Positions 7,450 to 15,944 of a stretch of DNA of 30,347 nt are shown one piece after another; the stretch's first letter is position 1, and each line of letters opens with the position of its first letter. The DNA is from an uncultured Lachnospiraceae bacterium. GTDB lineage: Bacteria > Bacillota > Clostridia > Lachnospirales > Lachnospiraceae. Made by a program: the position numbers and the translations under genes. The stretch spans positions 1 through 30,347 of the forward strand of contig CALAEX010000011.1 of the NCBI GenBank assembly GCA_937891165.1, given 5' to 3'. The notes beneath the pieces were generated by a model, which was not told the origin of the DNA, did no database searches, and worked only from the letters and a program-made list of their open reading frames with translations.

Positions 7450-10017
7450 TTAAACCTCTTTATCATATTTTGCAATATGCTTTTGTAATTCTACAAAAAT
7501 AATCGGTGCAATAGAAAAAGTAGCTACAATAAGCCATTGAGATAAAGTTAGTGCAGTCACTTGAAATATTGTTTGTAACCAAGGGTTTGTAATTACAAGG
7601 AGTTGTAGGGTACTACAAAGGAAAAAAGAAAAGTTCATCATCCGATTTCCAAAAAATCCTGTTTTAAATAAGGAATATCGGCTTCGCATATTAAAAGCGT
7701 GAAATAATTGGGAAAAACTTAAGACGGCAAATGCCATTGTACTTCCATTTCCGATATAGTTTGTTCCAATAACATAGGAAAGTAAGGTTAGTGAACCAAT
7801 TAGTGTACCTTCTGTTATAATTTGCACGACAAGACTTGGAGTAAATAGTCCTGCATTTGGCGAGATAGGAGGGCGTTTCATTGTATCATCTTCTGGTTGT
7901 TCCATGCCAAGAGCAATTGCAGGTAGAGAGTCCGTAATTAAGTTTACCCATAAAAGTTGGACAGCAGCGAGTGGTGATGGCATATGAAATAAAATAGCAA
8001 GGAAAATGGTAATAATTTCTCCTATATTACAAGAAAGTAAAAATTGAATGGATTTTTGAATATTTTCATAAATACCACGACCTTCTTTTACTGCGGAAAC
8101 AATTGTAACAAAGTTATCGTCCATTAAAATCATATCCGAAGCATTTTTGGCTACATCTGTACCAGAATTTCCCATAGCACAACCAATATCTGCTGTTTTT
8201 AGAGCAGGTGCGTCATTTGTTCCATCGCCTGTCATAGCAACAATTTCTCCTTTGGCTTGTAAGGCTTTGACAATCCTTACTTTATGTTCAGGGGAGACCC
8301 TAGCAAAAACGGTATATTGTTTGATTTTTTCTTGTAATTGTGCTTCAGAAAGCATATCAAGCTCTGCTCCTGTAATAGCACTTGTAGTAGAAGTTAAAAT
8401 ACCAAGTTGGGAAGCAATGGCACAAGCGGTATTTTTATGGTCACCAGTAATCATGACAGGAGTAATTCCAGCACCTTGGCAGAGACGAACTGCCATTTTT
8501 GCTTCAGGGCGGGGTGGGTCTATTAGCCCAAAGAGTCCATAAAGTTCTAAGTCTTGTTCCAAATGGGAAAAATTGGAGTTTTTAATGGGAATTACTTTGT
8601 AAGCAAGAGCAAGAACTCGAAGTGCTTCTTTTGTCATAGTGTCATGTTTTAAACGACAAGTTGCTTCTTTTGCAGAGGAAATACGGCATTTGGAAATTAA
8701 TACATCAAATGCTCCTTTTGTAATGACAAGATAATACTCTTTATTAGGTAGTTCATGGACAGTTGTCATACATTTTCTTGTGGAATCAAATGGAATTTCA
8801 TGAATTCTTGGATAAGAAATAAGGTCAGCAGTAGAGAAATTTTGTTTTAAGGCATATTCTGCTAATGCTTTTTCCGTAGCTTCTCCTAAGATTTCTTTTT
8901 TTTCTAATTTTACATTATTACATAAAAGAGCCATGAGTGGGAGGTCTGGTAGATTTTCTGGTTTTAAAAAGGAAACAGTCTTTGTTACGGTCATATGATT
9001 TTGTGTAAGAGTTCCTGTTTTATCAGAACAAATATAAGTAGCACTTCCTAATGTTTCTACAGCAGGAAGTTTGCGAATAATTGCATTTTTCTTTACCATA
9101 CGTTGTACACCAAGAGAGAGCATAATCGTTACAACAGATGGTAAAGATTCTGGAATAGAGGCAACAGCAAGACTAACAGCGGTCATAAACATAGTAATCA
9201 TTGGAATTCCTTGCATAATGCCAACAAAAAATAAGATAAGACAAATAATTAAAACAAAAATAGCTAAAAATTTTCCTGCTTTGGCTAATCGTTTTTGTAA
9301 TGGCGTTTCGTTGGTTTCTTCAGAGAGAATCATTGTTGCAATTTTTCCAACTTCTGTCTGCATACCAGTAGCAGTTACAATAGCACTTCCATGACCTGCT
9401 GTGATAATAGAAGAAGAATATAGCATATTGATTCTATCCCCTAAAGGCGTATCTTCTGGAAAAATTTTTTCGCTGTTTTTTTCAATTGCGGTGGATTCTC
9501 CTGTAAGAGAAGATTCATCGACTTTTAGAGAAACGCAAGATAAAAGTCTAGCATCTGCGGGAACTAAGTTTCCAGCTTCTAAGAAAATAATATCTCCCGG
9601 AACTAATTCATTTGCTGGAATGTTTTTTCGTATTCCATCTCGTAAAACAAGAGCGTGTGGAGCAGAAAGTTTTTTTAAGGATTCTAGGGAGTGTTCTGCT
9701 TTAGCTTCTTGTATAACACCAAGAATTGCATTTAGAGTTACAACAAGAAGAATAATGATAGGGTCTGCATAGTCTGCGTTTCCTTCAATAAGAGAAAGAA
9801 GAAAAGAAATGGCAGCAGCAAAGAGTAACACAATAATCATAAAATCTTGAAATTGAGCAAAAAAGCGCTGTAGAAAATTTGTTTTTTTCTGACCTTGGAG
9901 TTCATTTAAACCATAGCTCTTTCGTAAGTTGGAAACTTCTTTTGAGGAAAGACCGTTCGTAGAAGAATTCAATTTTTTTTGAACGGTATCTGAGGATAAA
10001 GAATGATACATATTCAT
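7450..10017 (-). CDS. P-type Ca2+-transporting ATPase (P2, SERCA/PacL-like)
   Basis: An ATP-driven cation pump of the cytoplasmic membrane, most likely exporting Ca2+. The 855-residue product has an N-terminal cation-ATPase domain, actuator motif LTGES (about 171-175), phosphorylation motif CSDKTGTLT (Asp 332), the hinge TGDGTNDAPALK, and about ten membrane helices. Residues that bind Ca2+ in SERCA have counterparts: PESLP in helix M4, NIGE in M5 and NLITDSLPA in M6. This pattern fits P2A/P2B Ca2+ pumps better than K+, Na+ or Mn2+ pumps, but ion specificity is inferred. The frame opens at 10062; I chose the ATG at 10015-10017 because an AGGAGG lies upstream (13 bases, rather far) while the earliest ATG has none. 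A further ATG two codons in (10009-10011) is also possible. Confidence 0.93.
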   Translation of the reverse strand: MNMYHSLSSDTVQKKLNSSTNGLSSKEVSNLRKSYGLNELQGQKKTNFLQRFFAQFQDFMIIVLLFAAAISFLLSLIEGNADYADPIIILLVVTLNAILGVIQEAKAEHSLESLKKLSAPHALVLRDGIRKNIPANELVPGDIIFLEAGNLVPADARLLSCVSLKVDESSLTGESTAIEKNSEKIFPEDTPLGDRINMLYSSSIITAGHGSAIVTATGMQTEVGKIATMILSEETNETPLQKRLAKAGKFLAIFVLIICLILFFVGIMQGIPMITMFMTAVSLAVASIPESLPSVVTIMLSLGVQRMVKKNAIIRKLPAVETLGSATYICSDKTGTLTQNHMTVTKTVSFLKPENLPDLPLMALLCNNVKLEKKEILGEATEKALAEYALKQNFSTADLISYPRIHEIPFDSTRKCMTTVHELPNKEYYLVITKGAFDVLISKCRISSAKEATCRLKHDTMTKEALRVLALAYKVIPIKNSNFSHLEQDLELYGLFGLIDPPRPEAKMAVRLCQGAGITPVMITGDHKNTACAIASQLGILTSTTSAITGAELDMLSEAQLQEKIKQYTVFARVSPEHKVRIVKALQAKGEIVAMTGDGTNDAPALKTADIGCAMGNSGTDVAKNASDMILMDDNFVTIVSAVKEGRGIYENIQKSIQFLLSCNIGEIITIFLAILFHMPSPLAAVQLLWVNLITDSLPAIALGMEQPEDDTMKRPPISPNAGLFTPSLVVQIITEGTLIGSLTLLSYVIGTNYIGNGSTMAFAVLSFSQLFHAFNMRSRYSLFKTGFFGNRMMNFSFFLCSTLQLLVITNPWLQTIFQVTALTLSQWLIVATFSIAPIIFVELQKHIAKYDKEV

Positions 10018-10173
10018 TTTGCGATAAATTCCTCCTTGTAAGATATTGTCGTAAAAAGTCATTTAAATAAAGGACAGAGAGGGACTTTTTCGATAAATTG
10101 TATGCAAAATACTTTGTGAAAATGTTACAAAAATAGAGAAGAAAAAATGTGAAAATTGAAGATAAGAAAAAAC

Positions 10174-10202
10174 TTTACAAATATGAAAAGTAAGGATATT
10201 AT
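10174..10202 (+). promoter_or_regulatory. Sigma-A-type promoter of the Tad-like operon
   Basis: -35 TTTACA (10174-10179), 17-base spacer, -10 TATTAT (10197-10202); five of six consensus bases in each box. The expected transcript start is near 10209-10210, which is exactly where the first stem of the leader begins. Confidence 0.7.
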
Positions 10203-10209
10203 AGTAATA

Positions 10210-10372
10210 GTAAAAGATATATGCAATACTTCCCCATGAGCAAATCTTTTACAATGTATTGTTTCTTAAGCTACCTAAAAACGATTGTTATTAGTCGGAT
10301 AGAGGTAGGTATTGGTATTGGAACAATAACTTTTATGTTACTATTTTTCTATGAATAGTAGTTTTTCTTTTT
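10210..10372 (+). promoter_or_regulatory. Structured 5' leader with terminator-like hairpin (candidate riboswitch/attenuator)
   Basis: The region between the Ca2+ pump and the first operon gene is about 400 bases with no credible gene. Downstream of the promoter it holds: a nine-base-pair stem GTAAAAGAT / ATCTTTTAC (10210-10218 with 10244-10252); CAATAC in that stem's loop (10224-10229), which can pair with GTATTG (10256-10261) as a pseudoknot; TATTGTT (10257-10263), which can instead pair with AACAATA (10322-10328); CTACCT / AGGTAG inside it (10271-10276 with 10303-10308); and a hairpin TACTATT / AATAGTA (10339-10345, 10354-10360) followed by TTTTTCTTTTT. The first gene starts at 10423. Mutually exclusive pairings before a terminator are the layout of an attenuator. 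I could not match it to a named riboswitch class. The rest of the gap (10018-10173) shows nothing clear. Confidence 0.45.
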
Positions 10373-10422
10373 GTATTACAGTTCGTAAATTTTCCCCTAT
10401 CAATTTAAGTAAGGAGAATATC

Positions 10423-11169
10423 ATGAAAGTTGCTTTTTGGAGTGGCTTTGGAATGAATGCTGGTGGCACGTTAAATTTAGTTGCTATTAGTATTGTTCTA
10501 GTATCTTTATATCACAAAGAAGTCGTATTAAGTAGTAATTATATTAGTAGTCATATGTTAAGAGATTGTTTTTTTGGAACAGTGACAGAGCGTAAACGAG
10601 CAAAAGGTTCTTATTGTTACTGTTATGGAGAACCGAATTATTTTAGAAATTTGTGGGAAATGAATAAAATTAGAAATAGGGATATTATAGAAACACCTAT
10701 GGAAGGAATTACGATTGTTAGACCGCCAGATGTGACTGACAAAAGTATGTTTTATTATGAAGTACCAGAACATACGATGTTTTTGATGGATGTAGCACCA
10801 GAAAGCAATATTGCTTTTGGTAGCGTCTTAGAAGAAGCAGATATTGTTGTAAGTTTTCTACCACAAAATGCAATTAAGATTCAAATATTCTTTGAGCGAT
10901 ATTCTTCATTAATTCCCAAATCGTTATTTATTATTGATGGTTTTCGTAAAAATGGAAGTTGTATTCCTAAAAATTTATGTTTGAAATATGGTATTGATAA
11001 GAAATGTATTAGTGTATTTCCTTATTGTTACAATTACAAACAGGCGTGTGAAGAAGGGAACATAGAATCTTTTCTTAAAAAAAATCTGAACTGTTCTACT
11101 CGTAATCCCAATTTTTATTTTATGTCTAATCTTCAGAAAATAGCAAAAATGTTAAAAGAAAGAATGTAG
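10423..11169 (+). CDS. Divergent MinD/ParA-like protein, first gene of the Tad-like operon
   Basis: A 248-residue soluble protein that looks like a CpaE/MinD-type P-loop protein with a degenerated nucleotide site. The N-terminus MKVAFWSGFG leads to MNAGGTLNLVAIS, where a deviant Walker A (KGGxGKT) would be expected but both lysines are missing. Later it has MFLMDVAPESN (about 119-129), EEADIVVSFLPQ (137-148) and FIIDGF (169-174), following the strand order of the MinD fold. CpaE/TadZ proteins place Tad machines in the cell; a similar scaffolding role is inferred. The start follows AAGGAG by six bases; an upstream ATG at 10351 lies inside the terminator hairpin and lacks a ribosome binding site. 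It shares the FWS opening with the protein at 13399. Confidence 0.6.
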   Translation: MKVAFWSGFGMNAGGTLNLVAISIVLVSLYHKEVVLSSNYISSHMLRDCFFGTVTERKRAKGSYCYCYGEPNYFRNLWEMNKIRNRDIIETPMEGITIVRPPDVTDKSMFYYEVPEHTMFLMDVAPESNIAFGSVLEEADIVVSFLPQNAIKIQIFFERYSSLIPKSLFIIDGFRKNGSCIPKNLCLKYGIDKKCISVFPYCYNYKQACEEGNIESFLKKNLNCSTRNPNFYFMSNLQKIAKMLKERM

Positions 11170-11258
11170 TACAAAGAATGAACTAATCAGAAAATAGTCA
11201 AATAGTAGATATGGTATGTTTGTTTTTATAAAAATAGGAAAGGAGAGAAGGAAAATTT

Positions 11259-12002
11259 ATGAATTACCTTTACAGAAAAAAACACTGGAAAAGAGTTGGA
11301 TTGGCATTGTTAGTATGTTCTACTCTAGCTGGTGGTATTCTGTCAGGTTTTGAATATCAATTGTTGAATGATTATCAACAAAAATTGAAGGATATAACAA
11401 ATCAAATAAATTCTTATCAAAAAAACGTATATGTGGCAGATGGGGAACTTGCTTGTGGTACAGTAATTTCAGAAGAAACTGTACGAAAAGAAATACGTTA
11501 TATAGATTGGGAAAAAGAAAAATTTTTTTCAGAAGAAGACTTTGGGAAAAAATTGATTATGGATATTTCGGATGGCGATTGTTTATTGGCAGATATGGTA
11601 GTACCTGTGACAGAAAATGTAAGAGAAGTTTTTTTATCAGAAATAGAAATGCCAGAGCATTTAGAAGCTGGTAATCGAATTGATATTCGAATTCGTTATG
11701 CAAATGCGGAAGATTATATTGTACTGTCAAATAAATTTATGGTGGCGTATGAAGATGTTTCTGGAATGATACTTCGTTTGACAGAAGAAGAGATTCTTTT
11801 ATTGGCTTCTGCTATTGTCGATGAAGGTCGTTATTTTGGAACAAGATTATATGCAGTAAAATATCCAGAACAAGAACTGATGGAAGTAGGAAACGTTACT
11901 TATGTACCAAACCAAGAAATTCTGGCTATGTTAGAGTTAGAAAATACAAAAGGAGAATTTAGAACAGCCTTAGAATGGCGGTTAGAACAGATGGAGAAAT
12001 GA
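11259..12002 (+). CDS. CpaB/RcpC-like SAF domain membrane protein
   Basis: A 247-residue protein with one N-terminal membrane helix (about 11-31), a short coiled stretch (33-50), then a SAF-type domain: VYVADGELACGTVIS followed by DFGKKLIMDISDGDCLLADMV (about 52-112), which matches the pattern of CpaB proteins of Tad pilus systems. CpaB acts in the periplasm or outside the membrane in pilus assembly; in a Gram-positive cell it would lie in the wall zone. The remainder contains an IRIRYANAEDYIVLSNK segment as in the C-terminal part of CpaB-like proteins. A GGAGAG lies upstream of the ATG. Its stop overlaps the next start (ATGA at 11999-12002), so the two genes are translationally coupled. Confidence 0.75.
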   Translation: MNYLYRKKHWKRVGLALLVCSTLAGGILSGFEYQLLNDYQQKLKDITNQINSYQKNVYVADGELACGTVISEETVRKEIRYIDWEKEKFFSEEDFGKKLIMDISDGDCLLADMVVPVTENVREVFLSEIEMPEHLEAGNRIDIRIRYANAEDYIVLSNKFMVAYEDVSGMILRLTEEEILLLASAIVDEGRYFGTRLYAVKYPEQELMEVGNVTYVPNQEILAMLELENTKGEFRTALEWRLEQMEK

Positions 12003-12781
12003 GTAAAGTAGCACAACTACCAGAAGAAGAATTTCAACAATGGCTGTGGGAACAGATACAAAAAAGAGAATTTATGTATGGGTATCAGTTGAAAAGAGAA
12101 GAAATACAACAATTGATTTATGAAATTTTATTTTTAGAACAAGAAATGCAAGTAGAAGAAATAGAAAAATTTTTCATTCCTTTTGGACAGGCAGGTTATT
12201 TATCTATTCGGAGAAAATTTGAGTTGATATTATTTGTTTTGGAAAAAGAAATACATGGTGGTGCTATGTTTTTTTTAGAGGAAATGGGATGTCAAGAAAT
12301 GATGACCGCGGAATGGATAGAGAAACTTTATTTAGAATGGAGTTTAGAAGAACGTCTAATTTTATCACAAGAGGAAAGAAAGGAATTTTTTGTTCAAACA
12401 TTGGCGGATCAGTTTTGTTTTGGCATTGTAGAAGTGCTTGGACGAATTGCAAGAGATGGTATTTTATTAGGTGAATTATGTCCACCTTTATTTGAGGATG
12501 AACCTATTGATAGAAGAGCTGCTGTATGTAGTAAGGGAACAGTTATAAGACTTCCATTCCTTGGAATTGAAGAACAAGAGGAATTGATTCGGATAGTAAA
12601 GAGTATTATTGCACAAGAAAATAAAGGAGAATTAACTGTAATTAATCCTATTTGGGAATGTGTACGAGAAGATGGCACTTGTATTACAGCGGTGAGGCCA
12701 CCAGCAGGTAAGGATTGGGGAATACGAATTTTGTATGGGGCAGCAAGAAAGGAACGGCAAGAATGGCAAATACAAATATGA
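11999..12781 (+). CDS. ATPase-less CpaF N-domain-like protein
   Basis: A 260-residue soluble protein that resembles only the N-terminal half of CpaF-type secretion ATPases. Its last 110 residues contain KGTVIRLPFLGIEEQEEL, a segment ELTVINPIWECVREDG and TAVRPPAGKDWGIRI, which run in parallel with KGSTIWLQYLSFGTEEEL, ELTKNHPMIVVDTIDG and SVSRPPMTDAWVGLI of the full CpaF encoded at 14135-15916. No Walker A, Walker B or histidine box follows; the protein stops where the ATPase core would begin. It may be a non-catalytic partner of the ATPase ring. I chose the ATG overlapping the previous stop (ATGA); an in-frame ATG at 11975 is possible but has no good ribosome binding site. Confidence 0.6.
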   Translation: MSKVAQLPEEEFQQWLWEQIQKREFMYGYQLKREEIQQLIYEILFLEQEMQVEEIEKFFIPFGQAGYLSIRRKFELILFVLEKEIHGGAMFFLEEMGCQEMMTAEWIEKLYLEWSLEERLILSQEERKEFFVQTLADQFCFGIVEVLGRIARDGILLGELCPPLFEDEPIDRRAAVCSKGTVIRLPFLGIEEQEELIRIVKSIIAQENKGELTVINPIWECVREDGTCITAVRPPAGKDWGIRILYGAARKERQEWQIQI

Positions 12782-13377
12782 TAGGAGTTGTAGGTTATGA
12801 AAGTGAAGATATTGTATTGTATCTTGCTAAATTACTTTGTGCATTGGAAAAGAAAGTTGCTATTGTAGACCGAACAGAGCAGGAAATGTTAATAGAACTT
12901 TTAGAAGTTGGTACAGAAAGAGAAGGAGAATACGAAGGAATTTGGATAACTTCTCAGGGAGTAGAAAAAGACAAATTTGATGTTATATTTTTCTTATTTG
13001 GATATCGTTTATTGCATCCAAAGTTATATGAGTGTGAAGTTCTAATTATGGTAACAGATGGAGTGCCAGCACATGCTTCGTTGCTAAGAAAACTTGGACA
13101 ATGGGAAAGAAGGCAATGTTTAGTAATAAGAAATTTGGTTGCAATGAAATATGGAGAGCAATATTTAAAAATGCTAGTTGGTCAGATGGAAACTTCTTGT
13201 TTTGTTATTCCTTATGAAGAACAAGATACTCGAATCAGGTGTTGTCTTGGAACAGATACAGAAATTTGTATTAGAAAATTGTCAAAAGAAATGAAACAGA
13301 TAGTAGTCGAATTACTTTTGTGGCTTTTTTCTGAATATACAGAAAAGGACCTTAGAAAAAAAATAAAAAAATTGTAG
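12763..13377 (+). CDS. Second MinD/ParA-like protein, degenerate
   Basis: A 204-residue protein. The N-terminus MIGVVGYESEDIVLYLAKLLCALEKKVAIVDRT follows the MinD pattern of a first strand, a loop, a helix and a second strand ending in D, but GYESEDIVLY replaces the P-loop and has neither lysine nor threonine. KFDVIFFLFGY and EVLIMVTDGVPAH would be the next core strands. It is therefore probably a structural relative without ATPase activity; this is inferred from pattern, not from a profile search. The start chosen has AAAGGAA eight bases upstream and overlaps the previous gene by 19 bases; a start five codons later (ATGA overlap at 12778) is an alternative. Confidence 0.5.
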   Translation: MANTNMIGVVGYESEDIVLYLAKLLCALEKKVAIVDRTEQEMLIELLEVGTEREGEYEGIWITSQGVEKDKFDVIFFLFGYRLLHPKLYECEVLIMVTDGVPAHASLLRKLGQWERRQCLVIRNLVAMKYGEQYLKMLVGQMETSCFVIPYEEQDTRIRCCLGTDTEICIRKLSKEMKQIVVELLLWLFSEYTEKDLRKKIKKL

Positions 13378-13398
13378 AAAGGAAGTAGAACGTAGTGA

Positions 13399-14202
13399 AT
13401 GGGAAAGCTCATAACATTTTGGTCACCTTTTATTGGACAAGCAAAGGTAACTTCTAGTATGTGTGCTGTTGTGGCGGCATTTGCTATGCAATATCCCGAA
13501 CTTGAACTTGCTGTAAGTCATACACAGTTAGAATCGATGGAACTAGAGGAACGGTTAGATTATCGAATTGGATTTACAGGAAAAAAAGAACTATATGAAA
13601 AGACGGGAATGTCAGCATTAATACTCCAATATATGCAGGTAGGATTAACTTCAGAACGAATTCGTAGATGTGCAATTCCATTGTTAATTAAATCTATATA
13701 TCTATTTTCTGGAATGAAGAAAAAAGAATCTTTAGACCCAATTCAATATAGTATTTTAACAGAAAAGTTAGTGCAGGAGTTTGATATAACATTTTTGGAT
13801 TTAATGTCTGGAGAAAATGAAACTTCTTTTCAATTTATGCAAGCAGCAGATGTGGTCGTTGTAGTTCTTCCACAGCGACCAAGCTGCTGGGAATTATTTT
13901 TTAAGTGCGGAATAGAAAAATTGAAGAAGAAAGAAGTTTGTATTTTAATTGGCGGATATTTTGGAATTTCCAGATATAATGAAGCTTATTTTAAGCGAAA
14001 AAAAGAACATAGAATAAAGGCAAAGATGATAGGAACAATTCCTATTAACATAGGATTTATGGATGCCATGATAGAAGGGAGGACGTTAGAGTTTTTTCTA
14101 AAAAATGAGTTAGTCGGAAAAAAAGAGGAAAATTATGAATTTGTGGAACAGACGAAGAGAGCAGCAGAACAACTTAACAAGTATCTTAAAGAAGAAGGGT
14201 AG
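13399..14202 (+). CDS. Third MinD/ParA-like protein (FWS-GQxKxTS type)
   Basis: A 267-residue protein beginning MGKLITFWSPFIGQAKVTSS. GQAKVTSS sits where MinD/CpaE proteins have GGxGKTT, retaining a lysine and a threonine, so of the three MinD-like proteins here this one is most likely to bind nucleotide. DITFLDLMSGENET (about 131-144), AADVVVVVLPQRPS (150-163) and the late MIGTIPIN (about 212-219) follow the MinD/CpaE strand order. It shares the FWS opening with the protein at 10423. AAAGGAAG precedes the ATG at thirteen bases. Its 3' end overlaps the CpaF gene by 68 bases, which suggests coupled translation. The likely role, from context, is positioning or regulating the Tad-like machine. 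Confidence 0.6.
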   Translation: MGKLITFWSPFIGQAKVTSSMCAVVAAFAMQYPELELAVSHTQLESMELEERLDYRIGFTGKKELYEKTGMSALILQYMQVGLTSERIRRCAIPLLIKSIYLFSGMKKKESLDPIQYSILTEKLVQEFDITFLDLMSGENETSFQFMQAADVVVVVLPQRPSCWELFFKCGIEKLKKKEVCILIGGYFGISRYNEAYFKRKKEHRIKAKMIGTIPINIGFMDAMIEGRTLEFFLKNELVGKKEENYEFVEQTKRAAEQLNKYLKEEG

Positions 14203-15916
14203 AAATTATTCCTTTTCTGAAGTTTGTGAGAGAGTACAAATGGTATTAAATGAATATACAAGTAGTAGTATATCAGAGATTGGTTTGAGTGAAGAACTTC
14301 GGAGAAATCAGGAAGAACATCGTAGAGTAATTTCTTCTAGTATTCGAACTTGCTGTGCTGGAAACTATGGAGCAAAAGAAACGGTAAAAGAAATTATTAA
14401 AGATTACTTATTAGATGAATTACAAGTGGATAAAACATCTATTTGTTCTTTAGTGGCATTTGATACTCCAGAACGAATGTCTGCATGGCAAATGGCAGAA
14501 ACAATGATATATTGTATGGATAAAAAAGAAGAAGAAAAAGGCTTTGGATTACTCTGTGAAAGGTATCAATGGGGAAACTTTCAGGAGGAAAATAATACAG
14601 GATATTTTATTGCAGAAGAGGTAGTACGAAAAACATATGAAAGTATGAAACCTGAGTTATCTTTTATGGAACAGATTTCTATTGTTGCTCAATTAATTTT
14701 TGCTAAGACAGTTGGTTTAGGAGTGATTGATACATTAAATCAACAAAGAGGATATATTGAAGAAATACAACTAGGTATGAATGGAAGGTCAGAACAACGA
14801 TATGATTATAAGGAAGAACTCAGTGGAAGAAATAAATCAGATTTTTTTAGTAGAGATGGGGTTCATATTTTAGTGAAGGGAAGTACCATTTGGTTGCAAT
14901 ATCTTTCTTTTGGAACAGAGGAAGAATTGCAACGTGTATTGCGTAATTTAATTAAAGAATCTTCCGCAGGGGAATTAACAAAAAATCATCCAATGATTGT
15001 AGTAGATACAATAGATGGAAGAAGAGTATCGGTATCTCGGCCTCCGATGACAGATGCATGGGTTGGTTTAATTCGAAAATTTGATACAATAGAAGAAGTA
15101 TCATTAGAAAAATTGTATCAAAATACTTCAGAAGCAGATTTATTAGTTGGATTACTGCGACAGTTAGTAAGGTCAGGAAGAAATATTGCAATTACAGGAG
15201 AAATGGCATCAGGTAAAACAACTTTATTTCGTGCGTGTCTTGCAGAAACAAGAAGAGACTTAAATATTAGAGTGATTGAGGCGGATTCTTTTGAGTTAAA
15301 TGTAAGAGGATTTCTTCCAAAAGCAAATTCGATGACAATGAGAGTGACAGATAGAACGCCAGCAGAGGAAGTACTTGCTTTTGCAAGAAAAACAACTGGA
15401 CAAATTTTTGCTGTAGGAGAAATTAATTCAGCGGCTGTAGCAACAATGGCAATGGATTTATCTAAAATTGCTTCGCAACTTTTATTTTCGGCTCATTATG
15501 TAACCACGGAACATATGATTGCAGACTTTGTGAATGCTAAATTGTGTGTAGGTGGATATTCCGAAGAAAGTTTAGCAGAAATGGATGTGGTAAGATGTTT
15601 AGGATTTGATATTCATTTGAAAGCAAGACAAGGAAAACGATATGTACAATATATTAATGAGGTAGTACCTGTAAAAGAGAGAAAAGAGCGAAATAGTAAA
15701 ACATATCAAATACGACAAATCTATCGTTACGATGAAGAACAGGAAAAAGGAGTACTTATATGTTCCCCATGGGAGCTTTCTTATGCAAAGGCAAAACAAG
15801 GATTGTCAAAGGATAAATATACAGAATTTTGTTGTTTTTTTGAACAAAATGTAACTCAAAAAAAGTTTGGAATAGAGGAATCTCAAATTTCTTGCTTATC
15901 AAGTTGTGAAGTATAA
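14135..15916 (+). CDS. CpaF/TadA-type secretion ATPase
   Basis: The motor ATPase of the system, a VirB11/GspE-superfamily hexamer of the CpaF branch that would drive pilus or pseudopilus assembly from the cytoplasmic face. The 593-residue product has an N-terminal domain (about 180-320), Walker A GEMASGKTT (355-363), an Asp-box IEADSFEL (381-388), Walker B IFAVGEI with E429, and a histidine box around SAHYVTT (H454). The usual CpaF GEVRGGEA and ATVHANS are changed to GEINSAAV and SAHYVTT, so it is a divergent member but with the catalytic set intact. The start overlaps the previous gene by 68 bases and is supported by GAGG six bases upstream; the next in-frame ATG (14240) would cut into the N-terminal helical region. 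Confidence 0.85.
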   Translation: MNLWNRRREQQNNLTSILKKKGRNYSFSEVCERVQMVLNEYTSSSISEIGLSEELRRNQEEHRRVISSSIRTCCAGNYGAKETVKEIIKDYLLDELQVDKTSICSLVAFDTPERMSAWQMAETMIYCMDKKEEEKGFGLLCERYQWGNFQEENNTGYFIAEEVVRKTYESMKPELSFMEQISIVAQLIFAKTVGLGVIDTLNQQRGYIEEIQLGMNGRSEQRYDYKEELSGRNKSDFFSRDGVHILVKGSTIWLQYLSFGTEEELQRVLRNLIKESSAGELTKNHPMIVVDTIDGRRVSVSRPPMTDAWVGLIRKFDTIEEVSLEKLYQNTSEADLLVGLLRQLVRSGRNIAITGEMASGKTTLFRACLAETRRDLNIRVIEADSFELNVRGFLPKANSMTMRVTDRTPAEEVLAFARKTTGQIFAVGEINSAAVATMAMDLSKIASQLLFSAHYVTTEHMIADFVNAKLCVGGYSEESLAEMDVVRCLGFDIHLKARQGKRYVQYINEVVPVKERKERNSKTYQIRQIYRYDEEQEKGVLICSPWELSYAKAKQGLSKDKYTEFCCFFEQNVTQKKFGIEESQISCLSSCEV

Positions 15917-15944
15917 AATGCTTGAGCAAAAGAGGAGAAAATAG

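Noticed and set aside
10230..10320. c-di-GMP-I (GEMM) riboswitch
   Set aside because: GCAAA, AAGCTACC and GGATAG are reminiscent of the consensus, but the GNRA tetraloop hairpin and the conserved core spacing are missing; kept only as an unnamed structured leader.
10351..10422. Upstream start for the first MinD-like protein
   Set aside because: The ATG lies within the terminator-like hairpin, has no ribosome binding site, and the added residues do not fit the FWS-type N-terminus; AAGGAG marks the ATG at 10423.
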